The notes below the pieces were generated by a model, which saw only the letters and a list, made by a program, of their open reading frames with translations, had not been told where the DNA came from and did no database searches. The position numbers and the translations under genes were made by a program. Positions 54,800 through 64,000 of a stretch of DNA of 64,000 nt are shown here, in pieces. How positions within the stretch are numbered: position 1 is the first letter of the stretch; every line of letters begins with the position of its first letter. This DNA is from Kappaphycus alvarezii. Its lineage: Eukaryota > Rhodophyta > Florideophyceae > Gigartinales > Solieriaceae. The stretch covers positions 1 to 64,000 of the forward strand of contig NADL03000022.1 of the NCBI GenBank assembly GCA_002205965.3, written 5' to 3'.

Positions 54800-57240
54800 T
54801 GAGCCGATGCGAGATGCTAATTATTAAACTAATACTCTGTAATGTGACTAATTTTAGCAAAAAAGCAGTTTCTGGACTTCAGTATTTTATCGAAACGGCC
54901 AATGCGCGCATTGACCTAAATTCCGAAAAGTTTGAATATTTAGGTGTTTATTCTAGTTTTGAAATGATGTTTTGTTAATGTAACTAAAATCCATTTTTGT
55001 TAGCTTAAATCATTAATTTAGCTGAAAGCAAGTGTTTCTGATTGCGTTTTGCATGCTATTTTTCCATTTTCTCCTGTAAATTTGTCAAATTATTTTTCCC
55101 GTTTCGTAAAATTTCATCCTCATATTTCGCTAAATTCCACTGAGAGATACACACATAAATTTGAGGAATGTAGTCCCATCTCTCACTAGTTGCTATATTT
55201 CAGTTCCTCTCGGAGTTAATTGATAGTTTATTCCCCAAAATAATCTCCACTGCCAGCTGGTCCATATAATAGTTTCAATAGTTTTGAATTTGTTTTATAT
55301 TCATTACAATTTTGGCGGTAAGTTTTACACAAAAATTCATCATCAGTTGATCTATTCTCAGAGGATATGCTTTGTTACATCATTGAGAAAATCATAAAGT
55401 TGAAAAGCAGCATTTAGAACTATCGTTCTGATTGAGGATGGTCGCGTATATGGATTGTTGTGAAATAAAGACGTCTTGAGCTGGTCTCGAATTCTTGTAT
55501 TATAAGCTTGTATTTACGTGCTTTTTGATATTCGTCTTTTTTGCTCAAGAGAAACCTACCCTGAAACATATTGAAATTTTCTCGAATATAATCCTTTAAT
55601 ACTATTTTCCAATTTCCGTGGTCAATCATTCCTTTTATTTACTTCCGAATGGTGGCGTCAAGTCGACCTTCTCTGAATCCTGTATCACTTGAGTGGGTGT
55701 CCTCCGTCATTTACATATCATGATTTGAAATACCTTTGGTCATTGCAGATATGAAAGAACGTAGAATTTCTTGGAAGATTTTATGGCACGGAAAATGTAT
55801 AAACAACATTTCGGCAATGAAACCTTCGCGATTAAAATTTGTTCTACAATTATTTTCATGTAGTTCTAACCGATCTGGAGCATTATATTAACTACTCATT
55901 GTAGTTCCAACTTGTCCTATCTGTCAAACATGATCGAGCCATATGCAGACTGTAGGAAAATAATTGCGGAGAGCGTGATATTCAGAATCATCTGATTAAG
56001 TAGTTGTTCAAGTTCCGCTTTGACAACGCCTGAGAAGTAGAAAGGCGATCCACGTTACTATAATATATTATTATCATCATTGACGCTCCAGAATTGCTGT
56101 TTTTACTCCGAATTTTTTAAAAAATCTAAACTTTCTCGCCGGTAGTATAAATAACTTCACTATGCAGTCCACTATTTTATGAAAATGCTCTGTATCTTAG
56201 TCCAATCACCATTTTTAGTTCGCCACGCCTAGGTGGCTTTTCCCCATAATTAATTTTTTCTCGGCTTCTCGATGAGCTGGGTTAAGTTTCATCAGATACA
56301 TCCATATTTCCAATTTATATCTGCAAATGCTGAGCTCTCAACTTCTCGGTCAGGGGCATAATCTCGTACAAGAACTCTGACATTAACTACCGGTGATGTT
56401 TACTTTTCTTGGTCCTCAAAGCTTTCAGCAGCTTCAGCTCATCATATCGTACATTATTTTTCCGAACATAAGGGAGATATATAGTAACTTTGCACGTTCA
56501 ATTCGAGTTACGTTGCATGAATTTTTTCTTAATTAAAAGCAGATATGTCTCAAGCTGTTTTGCCTTTGGAACTTTACGAAATCTACGGTAGTTTATTTAC
56601 ATAGATAACTTCTATACAGTTCCTTTTTTTCGCCAGGTTGCGTGCGACCGAAGCTATTAAAACTTTTGGGGACCCACTCAGTACTTTTTGATATCGCAAG
56701 TTTGTTCAAATGAATAATTTAGTTCTTTTAACTGTCTTGCGCTTGTTTCAAAAAAATCAGATAAATTGACCGAAAACTTGATCAAAGACCGAATTCTGAA
56801 GTTCGACATGAATTTTTTTTGCGAATGTTCCTCTAAATTTTTTTTGCCACTTCTTGGCCTTCAATAATTTGTCCAGTTGTTATTTAAGTTGAAATAAGCA
56901 GCACCTACGCAATTTGCGGCACGGAAATTGTAGTAAAAAACCTGATGTGACAGGTATTCCGTTAACAATTCCATGATGACCACGAATATAAGAATTTTTC
57001 ATTGATGCTAAAAAATGTCCCTGATCGCCCTGATTCTACTGATAGTAGCCCTGATGTTGAAAAGGGCACTTCGAGGTCACTTTCAAAAAAAACATCTTTT
57101 TCCCTCCCAAGGATTTTTTTATTTTATTAAATAAAAAACATTATTTTTTTATTGGACATGCACAGTACCGTGCCAACCCAAAAATGTCTCGTTAGTTTAT
57201 TGATTGACATGTTGTTTGAGAACTAATAAAATTCAATGTT
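54800..57240. other. AT-rich tract without recognisable genes
   Basis: Base composition is visibly more AT-rich than in the gene island. Long A or T runs are common, and no frame above 70 codons shows family character. No LTR or terminal repeat pair was found by eye. Confidence 0.4.
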
Positions 57241-57272
57241 GCTATGGCTCTGTGCCTTAATGCATGTGTTAT

Positions 57273-57320
57273 CACTTCGCGTGAACAGGAAATTTCAGTA
57301 GTTCCTGTCCACGCAAAGTG
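57273..57320. repeat. Imperfect 19-bp inverted repeat, 10-base loop
   Basis: CACTTCGCGTGAACAGGAA (57273-57291) and TTCCTGTCCACGCAAAGTG (57302-57320) are complementary except at two positions. Confidence 0.8.
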
Positions 57321-59790
57321 AAATTGTACGTTGCAATTTTTATATCTGTACAGGCATGAATCATTGCTGAGGGACGTTCGACATAACGGCCATGTTCATC
57401 TGCCTTCATAAAGAAAAGTTATATAACAAATGAAGTTTACCAGATAGCTATCGCTTAAAACTACAATACTGCAATATCAAAACGTATATCATGAAACTTG
57501 CTCATAAAATAGAGCTGTACACACAAAACATTGTAGATAATCGCAATGAAATATATCAAACCAAAAAGTTAAAACTAGTCACAGTAACTTTGTGGCATCG
57601 CATGTAGGAAAACCGGTCATGACGTGTTATTTGCAAACAGTCACTCACCGAAGCCTGAATCCTCTTCAAACTTAAGTTCAAAGTGCTCTTTATGTCCAAC
57701 TTCCAGATAAAGCTTGATTTCATCCATGATATTGTGTTTAATCTAAGTTCATGCATATACATGCATGTAGGTGATTAGAGATATCATCCAGTTAATCAAT
57801 GAAGAGCCCCAAATGAGAATTTGATCAACTCGTGTTGGTTGCGTGGTATGATATCTCCACGTTTATGAGTGTGACGCAAGTGTTTTCTAAACGCATTAGG
57901 GCTCATCATATTGTTGGATACGTTAATGTGTATGATTAAGTTGAGTCTTATGCATTTGATTGCGACATCTCTGCATCCGTAGGAGAGACGAGAGAGAGTG
58001 ATCTTTTCTGGTTTGGCGTTGCAGAAGGTGAAAAGGTGAGACATTGTTAAGAAACGTACTTCGTAAAACACTTGACCTTTCCTCAACCAATTTGGGTCAA
58101 GCATCACGCACAGAAGAGAATAGCGTTGGAAAAAGATCCACACCGATACGTACGGTTCGATGAACATAGCAGAGTGCTGGGGTCACCGCAAATGAACGCA
58201 GAATAATGATTTTGATATAATTGAGAGTTGAAAGTTGGGTTAGGCATCTTCGCACCCGTACGGTTGGGGTCACCACAAATGAACGCAGAATAATGATTTT
58301 GATATAATTGAGAGTTGAAAGTTGGGTTAGGCATCTTTGCACCCGTACGGCTGCAGCTTTGATGTATTATTTCGTTTTGGAATCTCAGTGCCGCTCACAG
58401 TAAAAATTTTGAATTGTAACCCATAACGATTCCCGTAACGTTTACGCGGCGGAGGTAATTAAAACTCTCAGAACTTGAAAAGAACCGCATTCTGTTCTAT
58501 TGCCGCTGTTAAATACGAAGAACTGGTTCCTGGTAATTGTTCTGGCGAATAAAATGATTAATCTTTTATTCTGCTGATTACATTCCTCTTCCATATGGAT
58601 GGTCGAGAATATGCCATTTGTAAGTTTTCTTTGAAAATTTATTCTAATTGGGCAGAGTTAATTGAACGATCGTAACAGAAGGATCAAACAAAGTAAATTA
58701 CTGGAAAAGACATCCTCATATAAAGAGATAGTCTCGTGGTAATTGGTGCTGATACCAGTGCCTGCAAACAATTAGTAATGTAATAAGTTTGTGTAACAAC
58801 ATACAGACAAGTCATTTATAACACCAATACAGGACAGATCGATGGCTCCTTCTTTCCATCCTGAAGTCATATGAGCGTCGCGAAGACGATTGCCCCTGAA
58901 TACACGGGAAAGTTTCTAACGAAAGTAAGTTCCTCCATAGAACAACGGGATTATTTAAGTATAACTGTTCGTTTTTCGTTGAACAGTCATTGATGTACCA
59001 ATAAACAAGTAACTAGAATAGCGAAGTAAGAAAGGAGTCTCCACACTACTTCTGATTAATCAACCGCAGATTGGTCACCAAAAACACAGCTATAAAATTG
59101 TCCGACCCTTCCGATACTATTATACATAGGTACCAGTTTCAGTTGGTCAGTGCTGACCAATCGTCCCATAATTTATAAATTTCTTGGGTCACGTAATGTC
59201 CATTGGACGCATATGTCTAGTAAAGGGTCATCAACCCGTTGCAGGAATAGAACTGGTGCGAAATATGTGACATGCATAGAATTATTTCTATGAAGACCCT
59301 TCGAAATTAAGAGTTGACGACTTTCTTGTCGCAAGTGAATTACTTGAAAAACACATCCGAATGATAAGTTATTTTATACAGATGATTCCCCTATCGTTTG
59401 ACCGTAACTACTACTTCAAGTTCTCTTTACCTAATTGTAGACTTCAGTCTTGATGTCTATGGATAATGTTGGACTTTCTTCATCATAAATTTCATTGCAT
59501 ATTGTACAATATCATGAAATGATACTGATCCTCATAACCAATTTGAAGTTTCCTGTTTCGACCCCTTGAATTTCATGTTACCTATCCACTGAGTTGCAGG
59601 TGGTAAATGTGGGGTGGTTTAATATTTGAAAGATAAGGACGGTTGTGGCCCGAAATATCCTACAAGGTGCCCAGTAATACCTCTTAAATTAACCTAAAAA
59701 GCCGGTTCAAGGCCCCCCAGCAGAAAGGCTGCGTTGGACATTACCTTAACCATTCCGTACGGATGTCCTTTCCCACCTCTTCAGCAACGA
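57321..59790. other. AT-rich tract, no recognisable genes except tandem repeat
   Basis: Apart from the two-copy repeat at 58,179-58,352, I see only short unconvincing frames on both strands. Confidence 0.35.
58179..58352. repeat. Two-copy tandem repeat, 87-bp unit
   Basis: Unit 1 starts GGGGTCACCGCAAATGAACG at 58179 and unit 2 GGGGTCACCACAAATGAACG at 58266. The units are nearly identical through GTTGGGTTAGGCATCTT and CACCCGTACGG. Confidence 0.9.
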
Positions 59791-59897
59791 ATTTTTGAAC
59801 AGGTTGTTGGTTGCAAGATCTGCTTGTTTTTGTAGATCCCTGTTGCTTTTTTCATCAAGAAAGTATGCCTTAGTACCAAGAAGAAGCTTTCGAATTG

Positions 59898-60260
59898 CTA
59901 TACAGTACGTTCTATACCGTTCCCCTCATCTGTTAAACATTTGTATAGTGCAACAAGTCGACAAATACAGTCCATGATTTGGCAATTTTCCACTGCATGA
60001 ACATTAGCGTCATGATTTGTGCTTCTCGAAATACAACTTTTCATTGGCCGTTGCTTTACCTCGAAGACAAGTTCCATGAATTTCCGAGTATGGCCGAGCA
60101 CGGAATTTGTAAATTCATACAGCTTAGTGACACGGTGAAGATTCGCCTTATGTAATATCTTTCTTGCATACTCGGATGTCTTGCATATCTCATTGACTGC
60201 TTGAACGTATATTCTTGACTTCTTGCGAAGCTCGGAGATATATTGAGGACGTAACTGTCC
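59898..60260 (-). pseudogene. Helical protein fragment, possibly transposon-derived
   Basis: The minus strand is open from about 60,260 to 59,898 without a Met at its start. It reads LRPQYISELRKKSRIYVQAV, NEICKTSEYARKILHKANLH, EFTNSVLGHTRKFMELVFEV and KQRPMKSCISRSTNHDANVH. The composition is clearly protein-like. The layout faintly recalls the C-terminal part of CACTA or KDZ-type transposases, where a GP/GH...E..FE motif precedes a conserved basic stretch. I cannot name the family with confidence. Neighbouring frames are broken. Confidence 0.35.
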
Positions 60261-60381
60261 AGTTACAAACTCAGTACTTTCGTCACCATCAGTTTATGTT
60301 TCTGTCCACCAGTAAGTGTACACTATCAACGATTGTACCATACTCATTATCGATAGGCATTTTATGATGAGTTTACTTTCA

Positions 60382-62772
60382 TCAAAATGTATCTTTATTC
60401 TCGTGATGACGGGAACAGAAACTTGGAGAACTGAGAATACCGAATATAGAGTCATTGTATTCAACCTTTTCCCTTTTCATTGAACAAAATTTCCGATTGA
60501 CAAGACGATTACACCTCAACGCATCCAAAACGATGACATTGGTGAACAGTCTCAACTCTAGCGTGGGTAGTACTTCATACGCACAAGAAAGTATGTCTTG
60601 AGTAGGACTCGGCAAGTAGTCTTGTGCTACCACATTATACCTGTACGGTCAAAGTAACCGCTAAAAACTGGAACATTCTCGATGTTCAAAGGTATTTTAT
60701 CCCCCATCTTAGCAAGTTGAACACTAAAGTGCACTAGTGGGCAACTGTACTAGAAAGATCATCTTTTTTCTTCATAACGAGATAATTTCATTCGTTTGAT
60801 GTTACCCTGTGTAGATAAGGTACTTCGTGCCGAATGGTACTTCGAAGGAAATAGAATTCTTGGCAGAGATCGGAGTTGAATATCCATACCAGGATCCATC
60901 TGCTGGAGGCTATGGTAATCTCCGAAACGTGCACAAAGTGAAAGGCGATCTAACGTTGTGTCCCAGATCGTTTATGGTGTGTGCTGAAGCTGGATAATCA
61001 CCAAAGAATCCCATACCTTCTAAAAAAAATTTTCAGTAGGTACCGTTTGGGAGTTCAGCATCAATTCCGTTAATGATGCCATCAACCAAATCCTCTAAGA
61101 TGAACGTAATAACTTCATTACTTGAAACCGTACACAGTGCGAGCGATATTATCCTACGGCGCTACTACTTCGTCTTAACTCAGGTTGAAGCCCCAGTGGT
61201 AGAAGGTAACTACGCCTTTTAAGCCCTGTGGATACATTGCAGAATACTGATTTAAATCTTCTGAGCAAAGCTGAATGAGATATACGACGTATGGATTTCA
61301 ATCCTACAAATCACCTTGATTGCAACTTCCAACTTGATCTCTAAGTATAGTCGTGTTACCGCAATGAGAGCTAATCATCCTAATATCATTCGATCTCAGT
61401 CTAATTGACCCAACCTCGTCTTATGATATGAGTGTAAAATCTCCTCGAAGTGGATCAATAGTGAACCACGCTAGCTTTCGAGAAGGTGATCCGCGTTCAC
61501 ACCTCCAAAAAACATGATTTACAACACCCACAATCGGACAAGTTTAGTATATTCTGGTACCTGTAGAACATTCTTATGATAATGGAAATGAAATGACGGT
61601 CTGCATATTGTACTTGTATCCCCGGTTCTAAACAATGTTACCGAAGTGCCTCCGTCATCTTCCATGCCATCGTGCTCATCATTCGAGGTAAAGGTATCAT
61701 TGAAATTGATAACTGAACAGTAGTCGATGAACAGTTTGTCAATCATAATGGTCTATGCGGAATTGCTTCCTTAAATTACTCCCGCACTATGCGTATTAGA
61801 ACATGGGTTAGTGCTATCTAATAATCACATGAGTCCGACAATCCCGTTATTCCTGTGACACTCACTTCTTGTGTTTGATGCATCATGAGAGATGGACCTT
61901 ACCGGTTTGTTATTCACGAAAATCTCCACGTCGGTACAGGCCTATTTGGCAACCTGATTACCGTCATTTTCAATGAATATGCATCTGCTTGGATCCAATG
62001 TGGTCCATCTCTCCATTGCAATTATGCTTGTTTCAATCGTCTAGATAGGTACACTTGTACTTCTCATTGATCTGTGACTCCGTCTACTATCGCTTTCCTT
62101 AATCTGAAGATTGTTCTTTCCGTACAAAAGGTCGAACAAGACATGATTCTGTACATCATAAAGTGCCCAAGAGGTGGTAGGAATGACGTGAAAAGCGAAT
62201 TTTCTTTCTTTTTCCTGACCCGAATCCGCTTCATTGGTAAAATTACCATGTGTAATCAGTTGTTCATCTTCGTCATTGCTATTTTCGTCACTTTCTGGAA
62301 GATTTGAAGACGACGTACGTAATTCCTGGTTGTCTCGCTGGAGTACTCCTGAAAAGTTTAGTTTTGTAGGAATGTGTTCCAATACACTGAACGGGAGACA
62401 GTGCTTGACTAGCTTAGCCTTTAACCTCACTATGGCTTTGTAACTAGGAAGCTTACTGTTCGCTCGCCGTACCTCCCTCGCGCATTGGGGTGAGAACGTA
62501 AGTAGACACATCATCTACATTAGAGTGAAAAAATTGTTTGTTCGGTATAGAATCTGAACTGAAAAAGTCGAAATCGATGATATCCTTAAAATAATTGCAA
62601 TGGTCGACTGTGAATCGTACACTCCCCGATACCATGGAAAACGCGATGAGTGCCTTTTCATTAATCCAAAAGCGTAGTAATGAACCTCCAATTCTTTTTC
62701 TGATGGACGAGCTCTGTTATTGACATCAACACTACTTCCGACAAGGAAGATAGAGGCACTAGTCACACTCAA
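60382..62772 (-). pseudogene. Series of decayed minus-strand ORFs, unknown
   Basis: Frames at 60633-60382, 61746-61519, 62514-62041 and 62772-62515 have coding-like composition (for example LPSYKAIVRLKAKLVKHCLP, SGVLQRDNQELRTSSSNLPE with SDENSNDEDEQ, and TSNDEHDGMEDDGG). They share strand with the copia gag remnant at 63.3-64 kb and lie where its pol would be. I found no D-D-E, YVDD or RNase H motif, so this link is only positional. Confidence 0.3.
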
Positions 62773-63289
62773 TCCATTTCGATTTTAGTATGGATCTAAA
62801 TCCATACCTTGACGTACCGGAACTACATCCCCGAGTAAACCTTCTTGCGGTGTTTTATGTTCTACTTATGGCTCGAGAGGTAGCTCCTCATTAAGATGAA
62901 CAAGTACTTGTTTATCGTAAGTCAGTTGGTTTTTCTTGATTTTCGTCCCCCTCGTATTGTTCATCACATCCAATTATTAATTGAATTAAATCAATTTCGT
63001 CAGTCTAATTCTGTGAAAATCCTCAACTGTTCTCGTTCGTATATTGTCTAGGAATGACCATAAAGGGATCGGTTCATTGGACGTTGTAGCCCTTCGTTGT
63101 TTCTTGTCATACAAGGCATCTAGAAATACGTATTCGAATGCTCTTCCCCTTGTCTTAGGCATGATTGCATAGTGAAACCGAAGTTTAGTAGATGCAATAA
63201 AGTAATTAGAATTGAACAGATATTGTTCGAAATATACTCAATTTTTCGACGAGCGGCTTTAACAAGGTCAATCTGGAGCGTACATGAAC

Positions 63290-64000
63290 TTAAGATATTG
63301 TCAAGGGAATTACAATCGAAGGATTACATGATTGAAAGCGATCCATATGGATCATTCTTTTGACTGTAGCAACGTTTATCACCGACACCACGATGACGGG
63401 TTCCATAGCGGCCAGGTCCTTGATAGAGTATCCTAGCGACCTTTTCGTCCTCATCTGAAGTAGTAAGTGACCTAATTGCAGCCTCATCTCTCATAGATGC
63501 TTATTTGGCATCCCTAGAGAGATGAAGGGCTGCTTCAAGTTTTCTATAGAGTTTATTAAATGAGACAAAATGAGTGGTAAAGCGGCTTAACGACTCCGTC
63601 GCCCATGCGTAATCGACAGTAGCATTTAGAAGTAACTCAATCTTGTGTGCATCACTCCTGTGGAAAACAGGCAATTGCGGTGAAAGCTTTGTTATCAGCT
63701 TGTAGAGATTTTAAGTGATGCAAACTCATCAAGGCCTTCCGAAGTATACTTAGATAATCTGAGTCCGTCGAGATAGTTCTTCACTCGGTTTTTTCTTTTG
63801 ATAGAATTGTACTCTTTTCCGATTAGGTTTATCGCTTCAGTAAAATATTTTACCTCGTTCTCTACTCGGTCAAGGTAAAAGCGCTTGGTATCACCACGCA
63901 GGAGATTATTAAGATATTACTTCTTCTGTCTACTGTCCGCGCTCAGACAGTAATCCCGTGTGACTTGTTGGCAATCTGCAACATACTCCATCCAATACTC
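63290..64000 (-). pseudogene. Copia-type gag remnant, runs off the right edge
   Basis: From the window edge the minus strand reads EYWMEYVADCQQVTRDYCLS, YLNNLLRGDTKRFYLDRVEN, EVKYFTEAINLIGKEYNSIK, RVKNYLDGLRLSKYTSEGLD. After one shift it continues YKLITKLSPQLPVFHRSDAH with KIELLLNATVDYAWATESLS, then LYRKLEAALHLSRDAK. One in-frame stop occurs near 63,905. The DAHKI.LL..A motif and helical pattern match the gag remnant of Copia-A. A basic segment with GPGRYGTRHRG and CYSQKNDPYG lies where a zinc knuckle would be. The 5' part is outside the window. Confidence 0.55.

Overview
The window is nuclear DNA of a eukaryote. One compact island of housekeeping genes (about 35.3-43.9 kb) is surrounded by transposable elements in many states of decay. 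The island genes are short, close together, nearly intron-free and alternate in strand. The flanks hold chromovirus-type Ty3/gypsy, Ty1/copia, Tc1/mariner, PIF/Harbinger and non-LTR elements. This fits a florideophyte red alga of the Chondrus type best, but that is an inference from style; no marker gene here proves the lineage.

Layout. 0-2 kb: a possible first exon and a decayed non-LTR retrotransposon 3' end. 2.1-3.6 kb: a Tc1/mariner element with about 200-bp inverted repeats of IR/DR type. 4.0-5.0 kb: a second Tc1-type transposase wreck. 5-8.2 kb: one unrecognised ORF and otherwise nothing clear. 8.2-16.1 kb: decayed Copia-A with a solo gypsy LTR nested inside pol. 16.1-18.5 kb: another non-LTR fragment. 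18.5-25.2 kb: a nearly complete chromovirus (minus strand) with 98%-type LTRs, a 5-bp target duplication and an extra C2H2 zinc-finger ORF before gag; it sits inside a non-LTR RT remnant that continues to 25.9 kb. 26.3-27.4 kb: a copia gag remnant. 28.5-35.1 kb: two PIF/Harbinger systems, one with recognisable termini (31,554-35,057) and an internal MITE. 35.3-43.9 kb: host genes GrpE, DUF1279/FAM210-like, NAA20, RPT6, PRP18, TRM7-like and one unknown. 44.1-51.2 kb: full-length Copia-B with 300-bp LTRs, ATAGT target duplication, half-tRNA-iMet type primer site and a long antisense ORF after pol. 51.4-52.6 kb: a third Tc1/mariner. 53.1-53.8 kb: a HARBI1-type transposase remnant. 54.8-64 kb: visibly AT-rich, mostly unexplained sequence ending in a copia gag remnant on the minus strand.

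How the genes work together. The host genes serve basic housekeeping: protein folding (GrpE), N-terminal acetylation (NatB catalytic subunit), proteasomal ATPase (RPT6), splicing (PRP18) and tRNA anticodon-loop methylation (TRM7/FTSJ1). They share no pathway; neighbours are arranged divergently or convergently.

Two points matter for any reader. First, five of the six recognised host genes are broken only by tiny deletions (11 counted in four genes, plus one inferred in the DUF1279 gene), and in each case restoring the missing bases returns the length to a multiple of three and to the family length. This looks like uncorrected sequencing error, so frameshifts in the transposons may also be partly artefactual. 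Second, both copia elements carry protein-like open frames antisense to pol between pol and the 3' LTR, and the chromovirus carries a sense C2H2 ORF before gag. These accessory ORFs are the best candidates for something undescribed.
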